A stretch of DNA of 64,000 nucleotides from Taibaiella sp965229095. GTDB taxonomy: Bacteria > Bacteroidota > Bacteroidia > Chitinophagales > Chitinophagaceae. Of this stretch, positions 50,601 to 58,192 are shown one piece after another; positions within the stretch are counted from its first letter, which is position 1; every line of letters begins with the position of its first letter. The translations under genes and the position numbers were made by a program. The notes under the pieces were generated by a model. It searched no databases. It was not told the DNA's origin and was given only the letters and a program-made list of their open reading frames with translations. Location of the stretch: assembly GCA_965229095.1 (NCBI GenBank), contig OZ245855.1:1116001-1180000 (forward strand). Reading direction: 5' to 3'.

Positions 50601-52749
50601 GAGAGCAGCGCCCGATACCCTGATACAAGGCAATTACAGTTGGACCGGCAGCTCCTTTATTTTTCTGGCCAACGGATCTGATGGCTGGAACCAATCCCAT
50701 TATTTCCAATACAAAAGGGACGAACCGTTCTTCGCGCTTTCGCTCCCGGCCGATACCCGTAAATTCAAGTTCAGCCCGGTAACCAATATTTTTAAAGTGG
50801 AAGACAAAGTGGTGAACCCCGACCTGGGCGACTACCAGAATGTCCGTCAGTCCATTAACGATATTGTTTTCGATAACTATGGTTGCGTATTCTCCGGCTC
50901 TATCCAGGTTGTGGTCATCGATTCTTCATCGGGAAGCCCCTGGCGCAACTCGTGGGAAGGCCTTTATAGTTCTGCTCCGCGATGCAGTGCCAACCAGATC
51001 GTGAGACAAATGTTTGAATTTTCGACCGCAGATTCTGTATCCAGGAATAATGCAAGGATCTTTATCGAAAACATCCCTACAGGAGCATATGTCATGGTCA
51101 AAAACCTGATCTATAATGCTACAGGCGGTCCGGGATTATGGAATGGCAAAACCATCAACGACTGGATGGCCGATACTGCCGCTTATGGCTCCGGCAACTC
51201 CCTTTACCACGCGGTTAAAAACCTGGGCTTTGACCAGATTGATCAATTTACCTACAAAAGGGTATTCGCATTTTTCCGCCAGAAAGGGATAAGCTCTTAT
51301 CCTATAATACAGAAGTTGAGCATGGGTGTTGACGATAAAATAGAATTTGAAACGCCTTTCCTCAGCTATCCCGATACCGGCAGGGTACAAACCGACCTGA
51401 TAGGACCGGCGCTCGAATGGCAAAGCCTTAAATGGCGTACTTCTGCAACAGACAATGTGCCTGTAAACGATTCGCCCTACGTATCCGTTTATGGTGTAGA
51501 TACATTACACAACGAGACCCTATTGTATTCGGGCTTTGCCAGGGATACCTCTTTATCCTTTATCTCCGCATCGCAATATCCCAACCTGCGCCTCAAATGG
51601 TACAGCGTGGACAATATAACCCGTACCAGCGCCCACCTGGACTATTGGAGGGTATTGTATTCGCCTGTTCCGGAGGCAGCACTCAACGCAGCCGCACATT
51701 TTGAGTTCCTGGATTCCCTGGGCGAGGGACAAATGGGCAAACTAAGGGTAGCTATAGAAAACCTTACGCCCATTCCGATGGATAGCATGCTGGTGAACTA
51801 TAAAATTATAGATGCCAATAACGTCAGGCACCCGCTTGCCGAAAAGAGGTATCGGAAATTACCGGGTAATGATACATTGATCGCCGACCTGGATTTTGAC
51901 ATTTCTGCTTATCATGGCAACAACTTCCTTTTTGTGGAAGTAAATCCAAACAATGACCAGCCGGAGCAGTACCATCCCAACAACCTGGGGTACCTCCCGA
52001 TCCATATGGAAGCCGATAAATTCAATCCGCTGCTGGATGTAACTTTCGATGGGGTACATATTCTCGATAAAGACATTGTATCGGCAAAGCCCTTTATTAA
52101 AGTGTTGCTGCGGGATGAGAATAAATTCCTTGCCCTCAACGATACTTCCATGCTCAAGGTACAGATGCTCTACCCGAACCAGTCGGCCCCTGTAGACATT
52201 CCTATGGACGGTACCATTTGCAAATTTATCCCGGCACAGATCGTTAACGGACAGAAGAATGAGGCCAGGGTGGAATTCAAGCCCGTACTCCCCGAAGATG
52301 GCGTATACCGGCTACTGGTAAGTGGTAAAGATAAAGTAGGTAACCTGGCCGGAAATGCCGTTAAGTATGAAGTCAATTTTACCGTAGAGAACAAGCCTTC
52401 CATTACCAATGTACTTAACTATCCCAACCCGTTCTCTACTTCCACTCGGTTTATTTTTACCATGACCGGTTCAGAGATACCTTCGCAGTTTAAGATCCAG
52501 ATCCTGACCGTTACCGGTAAAGTAATCAGGGAAATCAAAAAGAACGAACTGGGCGACCTGCATATAGGCCGTAACATAACCGATTACCGCTGGGACGGTA
52601 AAGACGAATATGGCCAGATGCTGGGCAATGGCGTGTACCTGTACCGTGTTATCACCTCGATAAGGGGCGAAAGCATAGAACAGCGCAAAAACGCGACAGT
52701 AGATAAGTTCTTTAAAAATGGCTATGGTAAATTATATATTATGCGATAA
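47692..52749 (+). CDS. C25-type peptidase, putative type IX secretion sortase (PorU2-like)
   Basis: 1685 residues, the largest protein here. Signal peptide to about 30 (KSTAQ). Gingipain-like C25 caspase-hemoglobinase fold in the middle: catalytic His H642 (FYGHGSSSG) and Cys C672 (SAFACEVAHIF). PorU removes the C-terminal signal of T9SS cargo and attaches the protein to lipopolysaccharide. The large size and C-terminal half with CARDB-like Ig modules (TKPGSGTVLFSDSI, NNYTIKIDAAEQFDEISEANNQ) followed by a FlgD-like/CTD end (LNYPNPFSTSTRFIFTMTG ... GNGVYLYRVIT) match the PorU2 type. Followed by a hairpin terminator. Confidence 0.82.
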   Translation: MNMKKLLSPVLPVIAFLLLLGCLVPGKSTAQPFSNSWINFGNTYYKFKIAQSGVYRISKAQLDAIGMGGVTGNRFAVFREGQEVPIYTSTAGAFGSSDFIELYAAKADGNIDTKLYITPSYQPNTDVNLLSDTAYYFLTFDNGVHQRLQLTNNSIPVPAPAPAAYCWATSVPIDNIRSGYWDPGQSHTNQEYFYSSDYDLGEGYAYQNLNTTGSLTIPTPQAYSAGPQASVSFALGCHSKIATGHHPYVNLNSSYIFDTVVTANFRMVKRTLNVAPSSLSAGNNTLSFSDDYNFYMLGAWIRYPHTYDFSGSFASKATFQIPAADRYLEVSGFVTGGQQPRLYDLTNNKIYNGTESGGVVKFYLDVSAVPRDAFLTNIASVSNVPAFIPVTFRDYSSTGNQGNYIILTHKSYINASPNYINDFKSYRSSLAGGSYQPVVVDITELYDQFAYGYDYHPLSIRNFVAYANANWTIKPNFMFIIGKGVSYTGYSSYQANAASITYSPIPTWGEPGSDNLLSSFNNDQKPILATGRLSAWNNQEIGNYLEKVKAYELAIKPLAVPTVDHEFWKKRALHIVGSSNINEQNMLLSSLDACAGIFQDTLIGGVVTTIKKNGTDPVEQVNNSRIDSLMNQGVGYTSFYGHGSSSGFDFNLNTPDDYHSNPRFPVFSAFACEVAHIFNISPNKTVGEKYIASSSGGSIVMIAGNNTGWTGTLPSYMQNLYRSWGFRQYGKTLGEQYQKNIAYLQDNFSDDFMDIHTQCLLYQGDPGIALYNPEKVDFAVEETGLSSIPVNVTTELDSFSVRAILYSLGRTTHDSVWVRLQHTKPGSGTVLFSDSIKVGNLLNSDTIEFKVPLDPTTDIGLNNYTIKIDAAEQFDEISEANNQATLQLFIYSENLVPVYPKEFAIVHQQNITLKASTLNAFAPVRRYLLEIDTTGNFNSTLKQSTQVTSMGGVIKWKPTMVYQDSVVYYWRAAPDTLIQGNYSWTGSSFIFLANGSDGWNQSHYFQYKRDEPFFALSLPADTRKFKFSPVTNIFKVEDKVVNPDLGDYQNVRQSINDIVFDNYGCVFSGSIQVVVIDSSSGSPWRNSWEGLYSSAPRCSANQIVRQMFEFSTADSVSRNNARIFIENIPTGAYVMVKNLIYNATGGPGLWNGKTINDWMADTAAYGSGNSLYHAVKNLGFDQIDQFTYKRVFAFFRQKGISSYPIIQKLSMGVDDKIEFETPFLSYPDTGRVQTDLIGPALEWQSLKWRTSATDNVPVNDSPYVSVYGVDTLHNETLLYSGFARDTSLSFISASQYPNLRLKWYSVDNITRTSAHLDYWRVLYSPVPEAALNAAAHFEFLDSLGEGQMGKLRVAIENLTPIPMDSMLVNYKIIDANNVRHPLAEKRYRKLPGNDTLIADLDFDISAYHGNNFLFVEVNPNNDQPEQYHPNNLGYLPIHMEADKFNPLLDVTFDGVHILDKDIVSAKPFIKVLLRDENKFLALNDTSMLKVQMLYPNQSAPVDIPMDGTICKFIPAQIVNGQKNEARVEFKPVLPEDGVYRLLVSGKDKVGNLAGNAVKYEVNFTVENKPSITNVLNYPNPFSTSTRFIFTMTGSEIPSQFKIQILTVTGKVIREIKKNELGDLHIGRNITDYRWDGKDEYGQMLGNGVYLYRVITSIRGESIEQRKNATVDKFFKNGYGKLYIMR

Positions 52750-52791
52750 AAATCTTTGATGCCGGAATACAACCTGGTTTTTTGATCTTTG

Positions 52792-52822
52792 AACCCCGTA
52801 GTTTTGCTGCGGGGTTTTTTAA
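52792..52822 (+). terminator. Terminator after porU2-like gene
   Basis: AACCCCGTAG (52792-52801) and CTGCGGGGTT (52807-52816) with a TTTTG loop, followed by T-run. 10-bp stem. Confidence 0.8.
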
Positions 52823-52835
52823 TCAAATTAATTTA

Positions 52836-55292
52836 ATGAAAAGGATCTTTACTTTTTTTGTTTCCGTTCTTCTTGCCACATCTGCTTTTTCACAACAATA
52901 CCGCCCGTCTTCCTCGGCTGAAATTTATCAGAAACTGCAACAACTGAATGTATTGGGTACTGTAATGTATGTAGCAGCGCACCCCGATGATGAAAATACA
53001 CGGTTGATCTCTTACCTCGTACACCACGATCATGTCCGCACCATTTATCTGTCCCTGACCAGGGGTGATGGCGGCCAGAATATCCTGGGCAATGAACAAG
53101 GCAGTACCCTTGGCCTTATCCGTACCCACGAGTTGATGGAAGCCCGCAATATCGACGGTGCCGAACAGTTGTTTACCCATGTAATCGATTTTGGCTATAC
53201 CAAATCCCCCGAAGAAACCTTCCGGTTCTGGAACAGGGAGAAGCTGATCGACGATGTAAAAGCGGCTTTTCAGCAATACCGTCCCGATGTGATCATTTGC
53301 CGTTTTCCCACAACGGGCGAAGGTGGTCATGGCCAGCATACCGTTTCGGCGATAGTGGCCGGCGATGCCTTTAAAGCCCTGGAGCAAAGCAAGCAATCGG
53401 GCAGGCAGGATGTATGGCTGCCTACACGGCTTTTGTTTAATGCTTTCCGCTTTGGCAGTACCAATACCACCAGCGAAGACCAGTTCAAAGTACCCGTCAA
53501 CCAGTTTGACCCCTTACTGGGCGAAGGCTATGGGGAAATGGCAGGCCGCAGCCGCAGCATTCATAAAAGCCAGGGTGCCGGTACGCCGCAATCGATCGGT
53601 GTCAGCAACGAATATTTCCGTTTTCTCGCTGGTAAGCCACCAGCCGTTTCTTTGTACGACGATGTGGATATGACATGGGGCAGGGTAGGCCGCAAAGAAA
53701 TAGGCGAACACATACAGGCCCTGATCGACAATTTTGATTTTAAAAACCCCTCGAAAAGCTTGCCGGCCCTAGTAGCCGTAAAGAAAGAGATCAATACGGT
53801 AAAAGATAATTTCTGGAAAACCCGGAAGCTGGCCGAGCTTAACGCCATTGTTACTTCCTGTGCCGGGCTGATGATCGAAGCCCTGACCGACAATCCCGAA
53901 ACCATTGCCGGTACGACGATTCCCGTTACCGTGAATGTGATTTCCCGCAGCGCGGTACCGGTACACCTGGAAAGTGTTTCTTTCCCCGCATTGGTAGAAA
54001 AGGGTAATGCCAAACCGGTTGCGCTCGTATCCGATTCCGTACAGAAATTCGCATTCGACATAAAGCTTAACGACGAAGAACCGCTTACCGAACCTTACTG
54101 GCTGCGATATGCCGCCTCTACAGGCGCTTACCAGTACGATAGCGCCTACGGGGGCGTTCCCGAAACGCCAAACAAATTGCTGGCCGGCATTTCGGTAAAA
54201 ATAGGGGATGAGCTCTTTTATGCCGCCGCCCCGGTCTCCTATAAGAAGCTGGATCCTGTAAAAGGGGATGTGGTACAACGGCTGCGTATAGTACCTGCCG
54301 TGGCGGTGGCCCCGTTGCATTCCCTGCTCATTTACGAACCAGGGAAAACCAAACAGGTATGGTTGCGCCTGAAAACCTTTAAAGAAATCGCCAATGCCTC
54401 GGTACAGGCAAAATACGGTGATAAAGTAATTGCCACCATTCCTGTAGGCCGCCTGAAAAAGGATGCGGATACGCTCTGTGCCTTTTCTATACCCGTTACC
54501 GGTTTTGAAAAAGCCGGAGAAGACAGCTATGTTTTATTCTCGGTATTGGCCGATGGTAAGGAATACAACCGCGATATGCACCTGATCCAATATCCCCACC
54601 TGCCCGACCTGCAGTATTTTACCGGCTCCTGGATGAAGGTGCTGCGTAAAGACTGGAAAGTGGCTGTGAAAAAGATCGGCTATATCGAAGGCGCCGGCGA
54701 CTATGTAGACGAGATACTGAATCTTGCCGGGCTGGACGTAGACCGTGTGCCGGAAAGCGCCATGAGCAGCCCCGCCTACCTGGGCAATTACGATGCGATC
54801 GTTATCGGGATAAGAGCTTATAATACCCAGAAACAGATCGGGAGCTGGATGCCGGCCCTGATGAAATATGTGGAGAACGGCGGTACCCTGATCGTACAAT
54901 ACAATACCAACCAGAACCTGCTGACCAGCCAGTTCGGACCTTATCCCTTTACCATATCCAGGGACAGGGTAACGGAAGAGGATGCAAAAGTCACATTTAC
55001 CGATCCAGCGGCCCGTTTGTTGCATTTCCCCAACGAGATCAGCGACAAGGATTTTGACCATTGGGTACAGGAAAGAGGTATTTATTACCCATCCGGTTAT
55101 GAAGCCAATTACAAAACGCTGTTCTCGATGCACGATACCGGTGAGAAGCCATTGGAAAGCGCCGTTATTTATACCCCCTATGGCAAAGGTACTTTCATCT
55201 ATACCTCCCTGGTATTTTTCCGGGAATTACCTGCCGGCAATACAGGGGCTATACGCTTAATGATGAATTTGCTTTCGGCCGGAAAGAAATAG
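52836..55292 (+). CDS. Secreted PIG-L family deacetylase
   Basis: 818 residues. Signal peptide (1-20, TSAFSQ). PIG-L/LmbE deacetylase domain (about 38-330) with the zinc motif AAHPDDE (H49, D51, D52) and the second histidine region GEGGHGQHTVSA (about 160-170). The C-terminal about 480 residues have an Ig/NEW3-like part and a class-I glutamine-amidotransferase-like end (DAIVIGIRAYNTQKQI, GGTLIVQYNTNQ), the arrangement found in Bacteroidota PIG-L proteins that remove acetyl groups from sugars. Start ATG 52836 is in front of the signal peptide. Alone after the PorU2 terminator. Confidence 0.88.
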   Translation: MKRIFTFFVSVLLATSAFSQQYRPSSSAEIYQKLQQLNVLGTVMYVAAHPDDENTRLISYLVHHDHVRTIYLSLTRGDGGQNILGNEQGSTLGLIRTHELMEARNIDGAEQLFTHVIDFGYTKSPEETFRFWNREKLIDDVKAAFQQYRPDVIICRFPTTGEGGHGQHTVSAIVAGDAFKALEQSKQSGRQDVWLPTRLLFNAFRFGSTNTTSEDQFKVPVNQFDPLLGEGYGEMAGRSRSIHKSQGAGTPQSIGVSNEYFRFLAGKPPAVSLYDDVDMTWGRVGRKEIGEHIQALIDNFDFKNPSKSLPALVAVKKEINTVKDNFWKTRKLAELNAIVTSCAGLMIEALTDNPETIAGTTIPVTVNVISRSAVPVHLESVSFPALVEKGNAKPVALVSDSVQKFAFDIKLNDEEPLTEPYWLRYAASTGAYQYDSAYGGVPETPNKLLAGISVKIGDELFYAAAPVSYKKLDPVKGDVVQRLRIVPAVAVAPLHSLLIYEPGKTKQVWLRLKTFKEIANASVQAKYGDKVIATIPVGRLKKDADTLCAFSIPVTGFEKAGEDSYVLFSVLADGKEYNRDMHLIQYPHLPDLQYFTGSWMKVLRKDWKVAVKKIGYIEGAGDYVDEILNLAGLDVDRVPESAMSSPAYLGNYDAIVIGIRAYNTQKQIGSWMPALMKYVENGGTLIVQYNTNQNLLTSQFGPYPFTISRDRVTEEDAKVTFTDPAARLLHFPNEISDKDFDHWVQERGIYYPSGYEANYKTLFSMHDTGEKPLESAVIYTPYGKGTFIYTSLVFFRELPAGNTGAIRLMMNLLSAGKK

Positions 55293-55307
55293 TACCATGT
55301 ACATACC

Positions 55308-55352
55308 TATAAAAAATGCAGTTGCCGGTTATGGGCAACTGCATTTTTTATA
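55308..55352. terminator. Bidirectional terminator between PIG-L and rdgB
   Basis: TATAAAAAATGCAGTTGCC (55308-55326) pairs exactly with GGCAACTGCATTTTTTATA (55334-55352); 19-bp stem, 7-base loop, between two convergent genes. Confidence 0.85.
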
Positions 55353-55373
55353 GGATGGAGTGCAGCTTCCTTG

Positions 55374-55958
55374 TTACTCCTGTGCCAATTGGTTCATAAA
55401 AGCGCTGAATTGCCGCATAGCAGCCCCGCGATGGCTTATCTTGTTCTTTTCGGATAAGGACAGCATGGCAAATGTCTCGTTATAACCTTCCGGGATAAAT
55501 AAGGGATCGTAACCAAAGCCGCCATCACCCCGGGGATCGTGGATAAGCCTGCCCGGGCATTTTCCTTCAAAATAATAGGTATTTGCTCCCAGGATAAGGC
55601 AGATCACAGACTGGTAGTACGCTTCGGGGCTATCCATATCCTTGATCGCTGCCAGCAATTTCCGGTTGTTGGCAGCATCGTCAGTCGGTTCGCCTGCATA
55701 CCGTGCGCTGTACACTCCTGGTGCGCCGTCGAGAGCGGGTACTACCAGGCCGCTGTCTTCGGCTATGCAGGCATGTCCTGTTTTACGGGAAACATAATCC
55801 GCTTTGGCCCAGGCGTTTTCCCGGAAGGTATGAAAAGGCTCTTCAATAGCTTCGGTAATGCCCGCTTCCTTCAAGGATATTATTCTTATATCATTTGATA
55901 TTAATGATTGAACTTCAATAATCTTTCCATTGTTATTGGAAGCAAATATTAAATCCAT
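55374..55958 (-). CDS. rdgB: RdgB/HAM1 non-canonical purine NTP pyrophosphatase
   Basis: Hydrolyses dITP, ITP and XTP. 194 residues. SNNNGK motif (7-12), catalytic Asp in IAEDSGLVVPALDGAPGVYSARYAG, GFGYDPLF and the C-terminal SHRGAAMRQF signature are intact. ATG 55958 gives the canonical start MDLIFASNN; the frame extends 12 codons upstream into the preceding gene, which ends at 55984. Probably co-transcribed with that small gene. Confidence 0.94.
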   Translation of the reverse strand: MDLIFASNNNGKIIEVQSLISNDIRIISLKEAGITEAIEEPFHTFRENAWAKADYVSRKTGHACIAEDSGLVVPALDGAPGVYSARYAGEPTDDAANNRKLLAAIKDMDSPEAYYQSVICLILGANTYYFEGKCPGRLIHDPRGDGGFGYDPLFIPEGYNETFAMLSLSEKNKISHRGAAMRQFSAFMNQLAQE

Positions 55959-55983
55959 AGAACTGATTGAGACGATAAAAAGA

Positions 55984-56442
55984 TCAGGAAACAAAATGCG
56001 GTTTCAGGGCATTTTGCCATAATTCATTCTTAATAAGCTGGTTAGTAAGCATCTCGGCAACGGAGGCTGTTTTAATGAAAATTCTTCCGTCAAATTTATT
56101 TATTTGGTTATTATTGAATTGTAAATCTAAATTCAAGTCTTTTTCAGTTATACCAAATAACAAAACTTCTTTGATGTTATTCATTTTGCGATAAAATGAC
56201 CATGATTTTATTTCCTGGTCAACTTTATAGTCTTCTTTTTGTAATCTACAGGCAGTAAGGATTTTATCCAACTGTGCGCTTTCTTCCGTTTCGTTCCGGA
56301 ATGGTGCTACCAACAGAAGTGTGCGTATGGTTAGTAATTCCTCACTAATATTTTTTTCAAGAATATCCTTATCCCTAATAACTTTATTATTAGAAAACAA
56401 AACATTGTAGAAGTTTGCATTTTTACTATTTAACACTATCAT
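55984..56442 (-). CDS. Unknown protein upstream of rdgB
   Basis: 152 residues from ATG 56442 (an upstream in-frame start at 56472 gives ten more). Rich in Asn, Lys, Ile, and its codon use is visibly more AT-rich than that of neighbouring genes. The C-terminal part (FDGRIFIKTASVAEMLTNQLIKNELWQNAL) is helical. No signal peptide, no known motif. The rdgB start follows 25 bp after its stop, so they are likely one transcript. It might be a fast-evolving DNA-metabolism protein in analogy to its partner, but this is a guess. Confidence 0.6.
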   Translation of the reverse strand: MIVLNSKNANFYNVLFSNNKVIRDKDILEKNISEELLTIRTLLLVAPFRNETEESAQLDKILTACRLQKEDYKVDQEIKSWSFYRKMNNIKEVLLFGITEKDLNLDLQFNNNQINKFDGRIFIKTASVAEMLTNQLIKNELWQNALKPHFVS

Positions 56443-56561
56443 ATTATTGTAAAATATTCTGTTGATAATCAAAGGACAAAAAAATTTCGTTCCTTTGCAG
56501 CGTCAAAGATAACGAAGACGAAAACAGAAAAGAAAGATAACCGGCGTAAATCAATAATCTT

Positions 56562-57632
56562 ATGAATGTTTCTATGCTAAACATTAATATCCGGAAAACG
56601 GAAAAAAGCAGAGTTCATCCGCTGACAAAGGAAAATCTTGTATTTGGTAAAGAGTATGCTGACCATATGCTGATTTGTGACTATGTAAACGGAGAATGGC
56701 AAACACCTGAAATTGTGCCTTTTGACAATTTCAGTCTGAGCCCTGCAACCTCTTTTATCCATTATGGACAAGCCATTTTTGAAGGTGTTAAGGCTTACCG
56801 TCAGCCAGACGGGTCTGTTGCCGTTTTTCGCCCGCACGATAACTGGGCGCGTCTTAATGTATCTGCACACCGTATGGGTATGCCCGAATTGCCCGAGGAA
56901 ATCTTTATGGAAGGCATGCGCCAGCTGATTGAGCTGGATGCGGCTTGGGTACCAGGTGAGCCAGAGACTTCCCTGTATATTCGTCCGTTCATGATCGCGA
57001 TGGATGAATTTATAGGCGTTCGACCTTCCGATACTTATCGTTTTGCTATCATAACCAGCCCTGCCGGCGCTTATTACAATAAACCAGTCCGTATTTATGT
57101 ACAGGACAGCTATGTACGTGCCGCCAAGGGAGGTATCGGTTTTACTAAAGCTGCCGGTAACTACGGCGCGAGCATGCTGCCTGCTGCCGAAGTAAGGAAA
57201 ATGGGCTACGACCAGAACCTTTGGACCGATGCCGTAGAAAATAAATATGTACAGGAGATAGGTACCATGAACGTGTTTTTCATCGTAGATGGTATAGCAC
57301 TTACCCCTGACTTGAACAGCGGTACTATCCTGGCAGGTGTAACCCGTGCCAGTATCATTACGCTTCTGCAGGAAAATGGCGTGACCGTAGAAGAACGTCC
57401 TATCAGTATCGACGAATTGATCCAGGCACAGAAAGATGGCCGGCTGCAGGAAGCATTTGGCAGTGGCACCGCCGCTTCCATGTCCTTTATCTCTGACCTT
57501 ACCTATAAAGGCGAGACTTTGCACTTGCCCGAAGTATCTACCTGGAGCATCAGCCCCAAAATCAAAGCGCAACTGGATGATATCCGTTACGGTCGTGTAG
57601 CGGACAACCACGGTTGGAGGTTTAAAGTATAA
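56562..57632 (+). CDS. ilvE: Branched-chain amino acid aminotransferase
   Basis: PLP-dependent fold-type IV transaminase for Leu, Ile and Val. 356 residues. PLP-binding Lys K196 (GIGFTKAAGNYGAS), the phosphate-cup and ring-stacking segment TILAGVTRASIITLL, and GSGTAASMSFISDL are typical of the large BCAT type (about 350 residues). The N-terminal YGQAIFEGVKAYRQPDG is conserved. Monocistronic, followed by a terminator at 57663. Confidence 0.95.
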   Translation: MNVSMLNINIRKTEKSRVHPLTKENLVFGKEYADHMLICDYVNGEWQTPEIVPFDNFSLSPATSFIHYGQAIFEGVKAYRQPDGSVAVFRPHDNWARLNVSAHRMGMPELPEEIFMEGMRQLIELDAAWVPGEPETSLYIRPFMIAMDEFIGVRPSDTYRFAIITSPAGAYYNKPVRIYVQDSYVRAAKGGIGFTKAAGNYGASMLPAAEVRKMGYDQNLWTDAVENKYVQEIGTMNVFFIVDGIALTPDLNSGTILAGVTRASIITLLQENGVTVEERPISIDELIQAQKDGRLQEAFGSGTAASMSFISDLTYKGETLHLPEVSTWSISPKIKAQLDDIRYGRVADNHGWRFKV

Positions 57633-58192
57633 GTACAACCAAAAGCATTACTATTTTATATACAAAGGGGCCGGATTTAAGCAATCCGGCTCCTTTGTCG
57701 TTACGCGACTCTGTTCGGTTGTTCTCCAAGTACGAAGCACCTGTTGTTGCGTACTACTAAAAAGCATCTCCCATATTCTGGCGATACAGCCAGCGCAGTA
57801 TTCCCGTTTGACAATATGCCTTTCTGTAAAGTTTGTTAAGCCGCAAGACCTTAAAGAAGTTATGGCACCGATACGCACATCTGAACAGATGAATGCTCAT
57901 TGTTCTGGATAGATATCGGCACTACCAATCGCCCAATGGGCATTTCCTGCGGCATAGAAAGAAGGAATCCAGGCATTGCCCATGTATCCTTTTTAAAAAG
58001 ACCGATTATTACAAATCGTCTACCGTTGGTTACTTTCCCCTTGCCTTCGCTTTACTTTTTCATTTCTTTTATATCCGCTTAGAGCAGCATTATTCTAGAC
58101 AAGTGCTGCTTGCGGCAGCAAACTATCTCCAATAATAAAAGTGGTAAAAGGTGAAAAAAATTTTATTTATCTGACGGCATAAAACCAATTAA
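57633..58192. other. Intergenic stretch after ilvE
   Basis: About 560 bp. It holds the ilvE terminator (57663-57697) and the leader of the S74 protein. Both strands have short open frames (for example 57651-57878 minus and 57893-58135 plus) but they lack a credible start context, composition or domain, so I see no gene. Confidence 0.5.
57663..57697 (+). terminator. Terminator after ilvE
   Basis: CAAAGGGGCCGGATT (57663-57677) pairs with AATCCGGCTCCTTTG (57683-57697), one G-T mismatch, with a 5-base loop. Confidence 0.7.

Noticed and set aside
56577..57638. 353-codon minus-strand frame
   Set aside because: Antisense to ilvE, which has all PLP motifs.
57893..58135. Two overlapping plus-strand frames in the ilvE-S74 gap
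   Set aside because: No start signal or recognisable sequence; likely non-coding.
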